Assembly: GCF_014651535.1 (NCBI RefSeq)
Contig: NZ_BMXB01000002.1
Coordinates: 310,001 to 374,000 of the forward strand
Length of the DNA: 64,000 nt
Direction: 5' to 3'
From: Salinimicrobium marinum
Lineage (GTDB): Bacteria; Bacteroidota; Bacteroidia; Flavobacteriales; Flavobacteriaceae
A program made the position numbers and the translations under genes. The notes under the pieces were generated by a model. The model was not told the origin of the DNA, searched no databases, and worked only from the letters and a program-made list of their open reading frames with translations. Shown in pieces: positions 24,548-34,898 of the stretch; position 1 is the first letter of the stretch, and each line of letters begins with the position of its first letter.

Positions 24548-26905
24548 TTAAAATGGATACCCTATTCCGAAGTTAAGTACAGGATCATCATAATCAAACC
24601 TCCAGCGATTTCCTTCTTCAAGCCACGGTGTTCTCACCGGAGCAGCAAGATCAAACCGAATGATGAAATTCTGAATATCAACCCGTAAACCGAATCCCAC
24701 ACCCGCTCCAAACTCTTTCAGAAAATCTGATCCAAAACGTCCTTTTTCAATATATTCTTCATTGTAATCCTGCCCTTCCTCCAAATCTTCAACATCCTGG
24801 GTATGCCAAACGTTTCCCGCATCGGCAAACACTGCACCTTTTAATACGTTAATAATGGGAAATCGATATTCAACATTGGCTTCCAGCCTAACATTCCCGG
24901 CCTGGTCAAAATATGAATTTATTCCGGATTCCGAATTTGAAGGGTCATACGCACCCGGGCCCAGCGATCTTATCCTGAAGGCTCTCACACTGTATGGTCC
25001 ACCGGAAAAATACTGTTTGGAAAAAGGCATAATGTCGGAATTTCCATAAGGCAATCCGTACCCGGCGAATAACCGGGTCGCGATCTTATGATCTGATCCC
25101 ACTTTCCAATGGTACCTGATATCTGTATCCAGTTTGGCGTATTGAGCGTATTCCAGTCCCAGGAATTTTTTCGGTTCTTCGTCTCCGCCTCCACTGATTA
25201 GATCTACCAGCTGGCCGGCAAGATCTAAATTGGCATTTACAAAAAACTGATGTGTCCTGTTCGCATCCACCATTCCGTTATATGTGAAGGAATAGAGAAG
25301 GCCGGCAATAAACTGCTGATTAAAACTTTGCCTTAGATATGGATTCCGTCTTAAAATTTCTTCAAATTCTTCGGTCTTCTGACCCAGGCTCACATAGTTT
25401 ATAGAACCCGGTGTCAATTCATGAGTAATGAACCTGTTGGCCCTCCATAAATAACCATAAGAACCCGTAATAGAGTACATTCTGAATAATTCACTTCTGC
25501 TTAGATAGTTGAACCCTACACCTACTTTTGTTTTTGGGATGGAATATTTGAACCAGTCATTGTCGAAGTTGATGTCAAAAGGGAAAAGCATTCTGGGAAA
25601 TATAATATCAGCCTCTGCCCCTACCAGTATGCTGCTAAGACTCCTGTCATCTCCACTGGCAATTTGCCATTCATAACCAAACTTCCCGGTGAGGTTAAGG
25701 ATTTCTCCTCCGTGAAAAAGATTCCTGTTGGCATACGTAAGTGCCAGCGTGGGTCCCGCGAAATCATTTGATTTGGTAACTGCCTGTAGTTCGGCTCTCA
25801 AAGATCTCTTGTTCAAAGGTGAAAGAAAAATATTGGCTTCCAGAACTCCCGAAGTGTCGGTCATCAAGGAATCTATTTCATCATACCTTATATTTACAAA
25901 CTTATAAGCTCCTATGGAGGTAAGCCTTCTACTGGTGTACCTAGAATCTTCAGGACTATACAATTTCCCTTTTTCAATTAAAATGTAAGGATCGAGCCTG
26001 TCAGGACGAAAAAATATTTCTTCCTGAATATAATTTTTTCCTTCCAGCCTTACCGTATCTCTTTGAATGGAATCACTATCAATCACATAATTTGGATATA
26101 CATTCACCTTTTCTACCCTGTATGGGATAGCTGCTTCTCGGGGAACTTCCTGCTTCAGCCGTAAATAGAGATCGAATTTTCTATTGTTGTACTGGTTTGT
26201 ATCTGCTTCAAAAATGAGGAACTGCGGATTAAAATTATAGTAACCTTTTTGCATAAGGTCAGCCTCTATTCGTTCCCTTTCTCTTTTAAGTTCAGTAAGA
26301 TCAAAGCGCATTCCCGGTTCAATGACCGTTTCAGAAATACTGTTTTGGATCTCCTGGTAAACCCCAATGGTATCGCTTTCTTCCACTTCATAATTTTCAA
26401 GGAGATAAGGCTTGGGAAGATTTACCGTGTAAACTGCTTCCGCAATTTGTTTTTCCTCGTTTTCATTCATTGCAGAAGACACGCGGCTATAAAAAAAGCC
26501 TTTATTCTCCATACGGTTCAATATAATATCTTCTACTTCATTCAGTTCGACATCCGATGCATAAACAGGCTCCTCACCTATTCTTTTATTGAAAAACTTA
26601 TTTATGAAGCCGGGATTTTCCTGCTGAGCCTTGTAATGAAAATAAAGTCCGGGACGCATGCCCAGAAATTTCGAATTTGGCTCCGGTCTTAGAACTGCTT
26701 CTGCCTGTTGTTTTATATTTTTCACATCTTCCACTTCCCCTTCGTTTTCAATCTTCACTTCTGCCCCGGTATAAAGCAGTTCATCTTCAGGAATATATTT
26801 TTTTACGCTGCAGCCGTTCAACCACAGAACAGAGGCAAAACAAAGCAAGGATAATATAGATTTATTTTTTTTAAACATCAGGATTTTTGATTGTTGTATT
26901 TTCAT
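24548..26905 (-). CDS. tamL: TamA-like lipoprotein outer-membrane barrel (TamL)
   Basis: This Omp85-superfamily protein of about 785 residues works with TamB in outer-membrane protein or lipid assembly. Unlike proteobacterial TamA it has a lipoprotein signal (SLLCFASVLWLNGC), so it fits the Bacteroidota variant known as TamL. Soluble POTRA-like domains precede a C-terminal 16-strand-type barrel: KQYFSGGPYSVRAFRIRSLG carries the Omp85 motif, and the chain ends FGIGYPF with a terminal aromatic. The start is uncertain. I use the ATG at 26905, three bases after the tamB stop. The ATG at 26878 (MFKKNKSIL) would give a more canonical signal peptide. It is translated directly after tamB in one operon. 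Confidence 0.85.
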   Translation of the reverse strand: MKIQQSKILMFKKNKSILSLLCFASVLWLNGCSVKKYIPEDELLYTGAEVKIENEGEVEDVKNIKQQAEAVLRPEPNSKFLGMRPGLYFHYKAQQENPGFINKFFNKRIGEEPVYASDVELNEVEDIILNRMENKGFFYSRVSSAMNENEEKQIAEAVYTVNLPKPYLLENYEVEESDTIGVYQEIQNSISETVIEPGMRFDLTELKRERERIEADLMQKGYYNFNPQFLIFEADTNQYNNRKFDLYLRLKQEVPREAAIPYRVEKVNVYPNYVIDSDSIQRDTVRLEGKNYIQEEIFFRPDRLDPYILIEKGKLYSPEDSRYTSRRLTSIGAYKFVNIRYDEIDSLMTDTSGVLEANIFLSPLNKRSLRAELQAVTKSNDFAGPTLALTYANRNLFHGGEILNLTGKFGYEWQIASGDDRSLSSILVGAEADIIFPRMLFPFDINFDNDWFKYSIPKTKVGVGFNYLSRSELFRMYSITGSYGYLWRANRFITHELTPGSINYVSLGQKTEEFEEILRRNPYLRQSFNQQFIAGLLYSFTYNGMVDANRTHQFFVNANLDLAGQLVDLISGGGDEEPKKFLGLEYAQYAKLDTDIRYHWKVGSDHKIATRLFAGYGLPYGNSDIMPFSKQYFSGGPYSVRAFRIRSLGPGAYDPSNSESGINSYFDQAGNVRLEANVEYRFPIINVLKGAVFADAGNVWHTQDVEDLEEGQDYNEEYIEKGRFGSDFLKEFGAGVGFGLRVDIQNFIIRFDLAAPVRTPWLEEGNRWRFDYDDPVLNFGIGYPF

Positions 26906-26908
26906 CAC

Positions 26909-29900
26909 CTATTCTTCGGATTCATTTACAGGTTCCGTCTCTTCTTCAATATCTCCCATAAGGCTGTCCCATAATTCCCTGAACTCATTAAATTCTCGTG
27001 TGAAGATCAATGAAATTCCACTTACGATCACCTGGCCTTCAATAACGTTTTCAAAACTATTTCTTCTGAAACCTTTTAAACGCCATCTTCCGTCCTCTGT
27101 GACAAGGTATTCCAGGCTTACATTTCCGATCAACGGATTCGCTTCTCCAGGTTGCTGACTGCTTCCCTGAATATCTACTTCACTTCCCACACTTACGACG
27201 AGCCTGTCATCCATAAAGGTAGTTTCTGCTGCGATATCCAGCTGGGTTCTTTCCTGCGGATTATCCCCCTGATAATCGGTAAAGGTATCTAATCCGAAAT
27301 CGAGCGCAATTCCTGAATCTCCAAGGAGATTATTAGATAATAGGTTCAGCTGATCTGAAAGAGCATTGTTCAGGTTGTCACGTGCAATTCCAAGGGTTCC
27401 TCCGCCGCTACCATCTGATGTGCCTTCAGGATAGAATCTGTTCAACACCAGCAAAGAGAAAACCTGCTTATTTAGTTCCTGTTCCTGCTGGTTGATTTGT
27501 TGTACCCGTCCATAAACCTGCCCTCCTATGGCTCCCTGCTCCTCTTCAGGCATATCTAAACCAAAAGTAAGCACGGGTTGCATGATCTCCCCGTCAATAT
27601 TAAGATATACTAAAAATGGTAATTCCTGCCGGAATCTTCCCCTATCTTCCGCAGCAGCACCAGTGGTTTGGGCGGCCATCAAAGAAGAAGCCGAAGTCTC
27701 CACACTGTAGCGTGCTGTTACATCAAGATCTGCATCCAAAGGATCTCCCAGCCAGGTGATCGTACTTCCCTGCACAATTTCAAACCTGCGGTTTACCAGA
27801 CCATAAAGATTCATCTCATAATGGCCACCGCTCATCTCATATCTACCTGAAAGGGTGGTTCTTCCATTAGCATAAATATTAAAATTAAGATCTCCATAGC
27901 CTGTTACCCTGAAGTTATCTCCAGTTTGTTCATCTATGATTACATTGAAAACGGCATCTTCATTTACAGTAATCACAGAATTTATTTGAAGTCCGCTGAA
28001 AGTATAGGCTTCTTCTTCCCCCGATGTTAAAATGTCATCAGGATTTTCCCTGTTTACAAAAATGACAACCCCATCCCGCTCCTCTACAGCAACTTCAGAA
28101 GGAGGTAGTACGTATGTAACATCTGTTTGTGAATCTACTGTAAGGTTAAGGTCTACAATGGGAACATTTAAATTTCCGGTAAGGCTTCCGTTTGCATCTA
28201 CTACTGCGGTTCCATAATAAAGATCATTATCTTCGGCTGTAGAATTCAACAGCATAAAGTCATTGGCTTCAAAATCGAGATCGAATGATGGATTTAAAAA
28301 GCTTTCTGTTAACACCTCTCCATTCAAGGTAAAGCTGTTACTATTCTGGTCTTCTATGCTAAAACTATCAAAGTAGAAGCCTTCATTATCAAGTCTAAGA
28401 GTTTCGTTTGGAAGAACAAAAGGTGCGTCCAGCATCGCGATTGTAAGAGCTGCGTTATTAAAATTAATATTACCTTCATATTCTGGTTCTGCAGTAGTAC
28501 CACCCAGGCTTATTTCTCCCGAGAAACTTCCGCTGGTCCCCGTGACTTCTCCCTGTGAAAAACCTTCCACGACGGCCATTTGTACTTCATTCAGTAATAG
28601 TTGAGTATCCCATTCGGCTCCGGTTTCCCTGGCATTGAAGCTTCCTTCAAGATCCAGGTCAACATTTCCGCCTTTTATAGCCATGTCAAAATTATAGGTT
28701 TCAGACCCAATGGCATCTGCTTCCAGGGTGAGGGTGCCCATGGGTACCTCCATCACATTGAATTCATTAATTTCGAGACCAGCTAAAAGTCCGGTGCTGC
28801 CGCTGGGATCCTGAATGGTGAAATTCCCATTAAGCCGGCCTGAAGCAAGCGGCGTTTCCGGATTTAAATAACTAAGGAAACTCTGTAATCTGAAGTTTTC
28901 GAACAAAATTGCAATGTGTTCTCCTTCCATTCCGGGTTGCTCATTGGTAATTTGCAGACTCTGATTGTTTCGGGTGAATTGGAAATCATTGAAAATAGTG
29001 GAATTCTCTGCTATTCGTATCTCATTACCTTCAGGAACTTCCCATAAACTACTGTTTAAAATTACTTCGGAAGGATCTAATTGAAAGATAAGCGTATCAT
29101 TCCTTCTTGCAATCTCTGAGCGAATGTGCATTAAATGTTCTTCCTCATAATAGGAGTTGAAATCCAGGTGAAGAGCCTTGTCAATAATTTCACCTTCAAG
29201 ATCTGTTCTTTTCACAGCAAGAGGACCCGCATTTAAGGCATTAAAGCCTAATACAAACTCCAGGTTTTCCCGTCCGGAGTCCAGGTGAAAAGATAAACTG
29301 TCAATTTCATTCCCCATATAATTGATGAAAGGGAGTTCAACATCTGCAGTTAATTCCCTGCTTTTTTCATGGAAATCTATAGCAATATTTATTGTATCCA
29401 TTTCCTGAAGGCTGGTAATAAAAACTTCATCAAGAATTGGATTTTCTCTTATTTCGGCCCGTAATTCGAGATTAACAGGATTGTTGACGGTGTCAATTTC
29501 TATGTCATCAGAAAAATAACTCTGGTAGTGCCGTTGCAGTGCTGTCGCAAAGGAAGCAGGATCTGTATTGGAACGCAGTCTCAGGTCAATCATTTGGTTT
29601 TGGATGTCCACCGCAGTAGAATCGGGTCTTACACGTGCAGAAACACCAAAATCCCCCAGCAGGTAGGAATCTGTATTATACACCGTCACCCCGTCACTGA
29701 TTTCTGCATTGACATCAAAACTTTCAGCATTTCCCCTGAACGATCCGTCCAGTTCAAAGCCCACTCTGATGTCCTTTTGAGATAGCCCAAGTCTTTCAAG
29801 GTTAGCTCCAATAACATTGAGGCTTAAATTCACCTGTGGAGCAACAGAGTCAAGAATAACAAAGCTTTCCAATTCCATGTTCAGGTTTTCATCCTCATAA

Positions 29901-31930
29901 TCAGATGTAATTAATCCGCTACCATCGGTAAGTTCTCCAGTGATCCTTAAGTCTTCAATGGCATATTCATTATAATGAAAACTGCTGATGTAGGCATCCA
30001 GCATCGCATCCAGCTCATTCATATTTTCCCCTTCTCCCGATGCAATGAGCGTAAGGTTTAGGTTACCCAGTTGTTCGTTTTGTAAAATATTGCCCAATGC
30101 AAGATCTGTAATTTCTATATCTGCATTGAACGAAATACCGGTAGAACTGGAGAAGCTGCCATCCAGAGCGATGTCCCCTTGCGAAGAATCGAGATTTGCC
30201 ACCGCTTCTATATCTTCAGGATTTCCGCTAACATTTGCTGTAAGAGAGAATTCCTCCGGAAGCTTTACTCCTAAGTTTTCTTCATCCACAAACCTCCTAA
30301 TATCTCCTCTGCTGGAAACCATACGGATACGGGGAAAATTAAACCGGAGGTTGTCTGGATCTGTAGGGTTTTGAATACTTCCCCTTGCTGCAATTGAAGT
30401 AGTTGCTCCCCAGTTGATGTTTGCACCGGAGATTTGCAGAGAAGCCAGCGTACCTTCTGCCTGAATTTGGCCTGTAACCGGTCTTTTGCTTAATGCAAGA
30501 AGATACTCGTTCGTTCTTAAATCTGGCTGGATGAGGAAAAGATCTTTAAGATTCAGATAGAATTCCGGTAAACTGGCATCAACAACGGCATTCTCTGGAT
30601 TATTGATCAAATCGTCAATGGAATCATATCTAATATTCAGATTTCCTTCTAAATGATTCTCATTAAGATCCACCAGCAAATCATCCACGGTTAAACTGGT
30701 ATTATCGATTCCTGCATCGAGGCTAAAATTTTTAAGCTGAATTCCGCCTGTTTCGTTAAAACTTAGTTGGTTGATATCTGCACCGGCATTTTCATTCCGC
30801 AGGTAAATATTTTGGGCAGCCAGGGTTAGTTCCTGAAACTGCAAAGCTTCCGGATTAAATACACCGGATTCGGGCTGTGCCTCATTTGTTAAGTAGGTTA
30901 CTTCATTATTGCTGAAGGATATATTAGCGACTTCCACTTTCCATTCTGGCCATTGGAATCCTTCTGCAGTTTCTTCAACCGGTTCAATCGCCACTTCATT
31001 ATCAGGTGTTTCAGTCATTTTCAGCAGCACCTTTGAATTGTTCATTTCCAAATTATTGACCTCTATCCGGTTTTCAACTAAATTAGCCTGGGGCAATTCC
31101 AGGAGAAACTCTTCCAGTTGCACTTGTGCCAGTATTCCTCCAGGAACAGATTCATAATTCGCCGCTACATTTTGCAGTTCCAGTTCATCGATCCGGAAAA
31201 CCGGAAGCGGAACATCTTCCTCGCTGGGAGTGTCGGGAACAGGAGTTTGCCGGTAGTCTATAATGGAATTTGAAATAGATGCATTGGAAGCGTGGAAGCT
31301 CATGTTCTCCAGATCGGTCTCCTCCATTTCAAGGTGAAGTTCCCCAACCCGAAAACGACTATCAATACCAGTCACTCCGTCATTATATACAACATCAAAA
31401 TCCTGAAGATTGATTTCTCCTAACCGAAATTCCTGTGGTGAAGTTGTAGTGTCCTGGGCAGGTTGAGCAGTGGCAGTAGTATCTGCCGGTGCTAATGCCT
31501 CCATCAGGAAATCAAAATTGAAGCCGTTAACAGTATCTTTTCTCGTAATATTCGCTCTAACCCCATTCCAGTCTACAGAAGTAATGGCAATTCCCTGACC
31601 TCTGATAATAGGCCATAACGGAATATCGGCCTCCAGTTCTCTGGAATAAACCAGCGTATCTCCTTTTGTGTCCTCCAGATAAAGTCCGTCGATATAAATA
31701 TTTCCGGAAAAGGTGATAAATAGACGCTCTACTTCTATAGTGGTATTCGTTTGATTTGAAATGGAGGAGATCAATTTATCTTTTATGATATTTTGTCCCC
31801 AGGGACTGCGTACAAACAGGAGAATGAGTATAATAAAAACAGCCAGGCCCAGCAGAATCCTTCCGAAAATTCTAAGGCCCCTGAATTTCTTCTTTTTCTT
31901 CTTTTTCTTTTGATCTTTTTTATCTTCCAA
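26909..31930 (-). CDS. tamB: Translocation/assembly module protein TamB
   Basis: This 1,673-residue protein spans the periplasm from the inner membrane to TamL and likely conducts lipids or assists barrel assembly. It has a Lys-rich N-terminus, one membrane anchor at about residues 20-44 (ILLGLAVFIILILLF), then a very long repetitive beta-rich AsmA/DUF490-like region. The conserved TamB C-terminal domain is visible (LSGRYEMSGGHYEMNLYGLV near residue 1365, then LNNALSDQLNLLSNNLLGD). It ends in an acidic tail. The start codon is TTG, since no ATG exists in frame between the upstream stop and the anchor. It is the first gene of the tamB-tamL pair, with three bases between them. Confidence 0.9.
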   Translation of the reverse strand: MEDKKDQKKKKKKKKFRGLRIFGRILLGLAVFIILILLFVRSPWGQNIIKDKLISSISNQTNTTIEVERLFITFSGNIYIDGLYLEDTKGDTLVYSRELEADIPLWPIIRGQGIAITSVDWNGVRANITRKDTVNGFNFDFLMEALAPADTTATAQPAQDTTTSPQEFRLGEINLQDFDVVYNDGVTGIDSRFRVGELHLEMEETDLENMSFHASNASISNSIIDYRQTPVPDTPSEEDVPLPVFRIDELELQNVAANYESVPGGILAQVQLEEFLLELPQANLVENRIEVNNLEMNNSKVLLKMTETPDNEVAIEPVEETAEGFQWPEWKVEVANISFSNNEVTYLTNEAQPESGVFNPEALQFQELTLAAQNIYLRNENAGADINQLSFNETGGIQLKNFSLDAGIDNTSLTVDDLLVDLNENHLEGNLNIRYDSIDDLINNPENAVVDASLPEFYLNLKDLFLIQPDLRTNEYLLALSKRPVTGQIQAEGTLASLQISGANINWGATTSIAARGSIQNPTDPDNLRFNFPRIRMVSSRGDIRRFVDEENLGVKLPEEFSLTANVSGNPEDIEAVANLDSSQGDIALDGSFSSSTGISFNADIEITDLALGNILQNEQLGNLNLTLIASGEGENMNELDAMLDAYISSFHYNEYAIEDLRITGELTDGSGLITSDYEDENLNMELESFVILDSVAPQVNLSLNVIGANLERLGLSQKDIRVGFELDGSFRGNAESFDVNAEISDGVTVYNTDSYLLGDFGVSARVRPDSTAVDIQNQMIDLRLRSNTDPASFATALQRHYQSYFSDDIEIDTVNNPVNLELRAEIRENPILDEVFITSLQEMDTINIAIDFHEKSRELTADVELPFINYMGNEIDSLSFHLDSGRENLEFVLGFNALNAGPLAVKRTDLEGEIIDKALHLDFNSYYEEEHLMHIRSEIARRNDTLIFQLDPSEVILNSSLWEVPEGNEIRIAENSTIFNDFQFTRNNQSLQITNEQPGMEGEHIAILFENFRLQSFLSYLNPETPLASGRLNGNFTIQDPSGSTGLLAGLEINEFNVMEVPMGTLTLEADAIGSETYNFDMAIKGGNVDLDLEGSFNARETGAEWDTQLLLNEVQMAVVEGFSQGEVTGTSGSFSGEISLGGTTAEPEYEGNINFNNAALTIAMLDAPFVLPNETLRLDNEGFYFDSFSIEDQNSNSFTLNGEVLTESFLNPSFDLDFEANDFMLLNSTAEDNDLYYGTAVVDANGSLTGNLNVPIVDLNLTVDSQTDVTYVLPPSEVAVEERDGVVIFVNRENPDDILTSGEEEAYTFSGLQINSVITVNEDAVFNVIIDEQTGDNFRVTGYGDLNFNIYANGRTTLSGRYEMSGGHYEMNLYGLVNRRFEIVQGSTITWLGDPLDADLDVTARYSVETSASSLMAAQTTGAAAEDRGRFRQELPFLVYLNIDGEIMQPVLTFGLDMPEEEQGAIGGQVYGRVQQINQQEQELNKQVFSLLVLNRFYPEGTSDGSGGGTLGIARDNLNNALSDQLNLLSNNLLGDSGIALDFGLDTFTDYQGDNPQERTQLDIAAETTFMDDRLVVSVGSEVDIQGSSQQPGEANPLIGNVSLEYLVTEDGRWRLKGFRRNSFENVIEGQVIVSGISLIFTREFNEFRELWDSLMGDIEEETEPVNESEE

Positions 31931-32353
31931 AGTATGGCTGGTAAAGCTTATGCTCCAAATTTATTGTATATATCCTATAATAAGAAGCCAATCTTTTACT
32001 TATTTGATCCTGAACCTGATAATATTCTGTTAAAACCGGTCAACTTCTACTGTAGACATTAGGTCCAGCAGCCAATATTTAAAAAATAAATCATACGCAA
32101 ACGTGTTATTTTCAATTATTTAAAGGGTTTAATACTTTTTCAGCAGATCGTAAGAAAGGAAGCAATGGAGTATCACAGAACCAGAGACAAAACCCGATTA
32201 ATATTTAAGATTTTATTAGGAGGAATAATGTTAAAGTAATAATCTTCCGTTAAAATGAGTCCTGTCAGAAATGGTTTTATATAACTTCGAATGTTGAAAT
32301 CGTTTTACAAGGAGCTAAAATAAGAGCTTTTAAAAACAAAAAACCAGAAAATT
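31931..32353. other. AT-rich divergent intergenic region
   Basis: It separates tamB (leftward) from the OmpA-family gene (rightward) and must contain both promoters. TAACTTCG at 32282 is a possible -7 box for the OmpA gene, without a good -33. A 24-codon ATG frame at 32165-32239 (MEYHRTRDKTRLIF start) has no supporting evidence. Nothing else stands out. Confidence 0.4.
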
Positions 32354-33184
32354 ATGAAACGAACCTTAGCAGTAACCACAGTATTGGCAGCAACTATGTT
32401 GACCTCTTGTGTTTCTAAAAAGAAGTATGTTGCTTTAGAAGATGATTATAACAGTGCACGAAGTAACCTGCAGCAAACCCAAATGGAAAAGGAGCAACTG
32501 GAGGAAAGATTAGGTGCCATAGAAGAAAGAGTCGCAGATTATAATGCGCGTATTAATTCCCTGCGGGATGAGAATAACGAAAAACTCGAAATGAATGATC
32601 TTACCGCGATGTCCAATGCCAATAAAGAAAACATGCGCCGGACTTTGCAAAAGGTAGATCAGGAAAAATTGAGAGAAGCAAAAACTCTTGAAGATTCCAT
32701 AAATCTTGCTGTTTCTTATAACCTGGGACAACAAATAAGTGGCGAAGTTGGAGATGACATCAATATCTCTGTGGATAAAACAGTGGTAATGATAGATGTT
32801 TCTGATAAACTTTTATTCAGAAGCGGAAGTCACCGTGTAAGCCGGGATGCATATCCCCTTTTGGAAAAATTAGCAGAAGTTATCAATTCTGAACCTACCA
32901 TGGAGGTAATGGTAGAGGGTCATACAGATTCTCAAACCATGGTAGAAAATTCCTATTTACAGGATAACTGGGATTTAAGTGTGCGAAGAGCCACTGCTAT
33001 TGTACGATTATTACAGGATCGATATGATGTAAATCCTGAAAAATTGATTGCAGCAGGACGTAGTAGCTATGATCCCGTAGCCGATAATGATTCCGCTGAA
33101 AATCGTGCAAAGAACAGACGAACCAGAATTGTTGTAATTCCTAACTTGGATAAGTTCCTTGCCATGCTGGATTCTGAAGGATAA
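32354..33184 (+). CDS. OmpA-family peptidoglycan-binding lipoprotein
   Basis: The signal peptide ends in a lipobox (MKRTLAVTTVLAATMLTSC), so the mature 258-residue protein is a lipoprotein. Residues 25-85 are a heptad-rich coiled coil (NLQQTQMEKEQLEERLGAIE). Residues about 145-270 are an OmpA C-terminal domain: DKLLFRSGSHRVSRDAYPLL, the peptidoglycan-contact motif VEGHTDSQ and NRRTRIVVIP. It should tether the outer membrane to the cell wall. It has an ATG start and is monocistronic, ending with a very strong terminator. It is similar in layout to the abundant OmpA-like lipoproteins of flavobacteria. Confidence 0.92.
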   Translation: MKRTLAVTTVLAATMLTSCVSKKKYVALEDDYNSARSNLQQTQMEKEQLEERLGAIEERVADYNARINSLRDENNEKLEMNDLTAMSNANKENMRRTLQKVDQEKLREAKTLEDSINLAVSYNLGQQISGEVGDDINISVDKTVVMIDVSDKLLFRSGSHRVSRDAYPLLEKLAEVINSEPTMEVMVEGHTDSQTMVENSYLQDNWDLSVRRATAIVRLLQDRYDVNPEKLIAAGRSSYDPVADNDSAENRAKNRRTRIVVIPNLDKFLAMLDSEG

Positions 33185-33212
33185 TCTTGATCAAATCTTT
33201 AGTATAAAAATT

Positions 33213-33254
33213 AAGAGGCTGTCTAAAAAGTGTTTTTAGACAGCCTCTTTTTTA
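33213..33254. terminator. Perfect 17-bp stem terminator, bidirectional
   Basis: Arms 33213-33229 and 33233-33249 (AAGAGGCTGTCTAAAAA and its exact complement) flank a three-base loop, with T runs outward on both strands. It lies between the convergent OmpA-family and amidohydrolase genes. The same AGGCTGTCT stem recurs at 13542. Confidence 0.9.
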
Positions 33255-33278
33255 TGTATTTCTCTGAAGGAATACTAT

Positions 33279-34685
33279 TTACTGATTTATCTTCCGATGC
33301 ATGCTTTCGAAGGCATCTTCGGCATCATTCACAATTTCATCTGTATCCAATCTGGTGAGTTGCCCGTCTCGTTTTATGATCTTTCCATCAATGCATACGA
33401 AATGTACATTTTTGGGTTGGGCGGCTTCTACTATTAGATGTTCGAGTCTTTTTCCGGAAGAAAAATTAAGGTCATTTCTATTCAGCATAATTAGATCTGC
33501 ACGTTTTCCCGGGGTTAAAGATCCGGTGATGTCTTCAATTCCTAAAGTGCGGGCTCCATTAATGGTTGCCATTTTCAAAACTTCCTTTGGGTGCAAATAA
33601 AATTCATTCTTAGCCTTAGCGTTGGAAAGATTGAGGATAAGCTTCATGATAGCAAACATATCGGCGTTGCCGGAAAGTCCGGTGGTATCCACTCCCAAAG
33701 AAGTATTGACTCCCGCTTCATGGAGTTCATTCACCTTTGGCAATCCGTACCCAATCCGCATTTCTGAATAAGGAGTCATTGTGATGGAAGCCCCCGATCT
33801 CTTTACTGCTTTTATCTCCTGCGGAGTTATAGCATTCCCATGAATAATGTGTACATCACTTTTTAATAAGCCCAAGCTTTCCAATTTCTGAATCTGGCCT
33901 TTTTGATCTTCATTGGAGCTGGCGTGAATGCTGATTCTTAAATTAAGTTCCCTTGCTTTTTCCCAGTCACTTTTCAATTTATTATAGCCAACTCCACGGG
34001 AACCCAGACCTAAGAATAATAGATGATATTTTTTATCCTCCTGAAGCTTCGTCATAACCTGCCGGATGCCATCAAAATGTGTAGGTTCAGATGGTTCCTG
34101 ATCCCTATAGTTTCCATAAAGCACTTGTGCGCGAATACCGGCTTCGGCAAGGGCCTCACAACCTGCCAGTACCATAGCCGGGCTTCGGGCATTATGGTTA
34201 TAGTCGCAAACAGTAGTAATTCCCGATTGAAGAGCTTCAGCAGCAGCATACTTTGTTGCAATCTTCATATCCTTTTCAGAATACAAGCGGGAGTAGCGGG
34301 TCGTCATGGGAAAATAGCCTTGCTGCTCGCTATCTCCTGCCATACTACGGAGAAGCGAAGTCCACATATGCCAGTGGCAATCTATAAGTCCGGGCATGAC
34401 AATAAAACCTTTTCCGTTGATGACTTCTATGCCTTCAGGCACAGAGATATTCTCCCCTATCTCTGCTATTTTTCCGTTTTTGACTAGTACAGAAGCATTT
34501 TCAAAATTCCCTAGTACATCATCCACAGTAATAATATTTGCATCTCTAATGATGAAAGCATTATTATTTTGAACTTCAGAAGATGTATCTAAAGCGGCTG
34601 CCAATGCAGAAAAAGAACCCGGTAGAAATCCTGCCGCTGTAAATATTCCGCTTTTCTTTATGAAGTTCCTTCGTTTCAAATCCAT
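33279..34685 (-). CDS. Exported amidohydrolase-superfamily enzyme
   Basis: This 468-residue metal-dependent hydrolase resembles the chlorohydrolase/cytosine-deaminase branch. A twin-arginine signal (LKRRNFIKKSG, then a hydrophobic stretch ending SALAA) suggests export of the folded, metal-loaded enzyme. Metal-site motifs are LIDCHWHMW near residue 103, ISIHASS near 251, HIIHGNAIT near 280 and GVDTTGLSGN near 338 for the catalytic Asp. The C-terminal LTPGKRADLIML strand that closes the beta domain is present. Substrates in this branch range from aminopurines to triazines and cyclic amides, so none can be assigned. The ATG start fixes the RR motif at positions 5-6. Confidence 0.85.
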   Translation of the reverse strand: MDLKRRNFIKKSGIFTAAGFLPGSFSALAAALDTSSEVQNNNAFIIRDANIITVDDVLGNFENASVLVKNGKIAEIGENISVPEGIEVINGKGFIVMPGLIDCHWHMWTSLLRSMAGDSEQQGYFPMTTRYSRLYSEKDMKIATKYAAAEALQSGITTVCDYNHNARSPAMVLAGCEALAEAGIRAQVLYGNYRDQEPSEPTHFDGIRQVMTKLQEDKKYHLLFLGLGSRGVGYNKLKSDWEKARELNLRISIHASSNEDQKGQIQKLESLGLLKSDVHIIHGNAITPQEIKAVKRSGASITMTPYSEMRIGYGLPKVNELHEAGVNTSLGVDTTGLSGNADMFAIMKLILNLSNAKAKNEFYLHPKEVLKMATINGARTLGIEDITGSLTPGKRADLIMLNRNDLNFSSGKRLEHLIVEAAQPKNVHFVCIDGKIIKRDGQLTRLDTDEIVNDAEDAFESMHRKINQ

Positions 34686-34898
34686 AGCACTTTATTTTTC
34701 CAGAATTAATGCATTACGGTTGAAAATTACCGGTTAGAAGGTACAGATTTCTTCTGAAAGTACTGGAAAGCTAAATCACAGATTTCTGAAAAACGTAAAA
34801 TTTTATTTAAAAATTTATTTGATCTTCTCCAAATCAAAGAAAATGAGTAAACCCCAAGGACATTTGAAAAATAAACCATAGCAGGGGCTTTTCCAAGG

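Noticed and set aside
34023-34487. A 154-codon plus-strand frame inside the amidohydrolase gene
   Set aside because: It is a shadow of a gene with clear metal-site motifs, and has no protein-like features.
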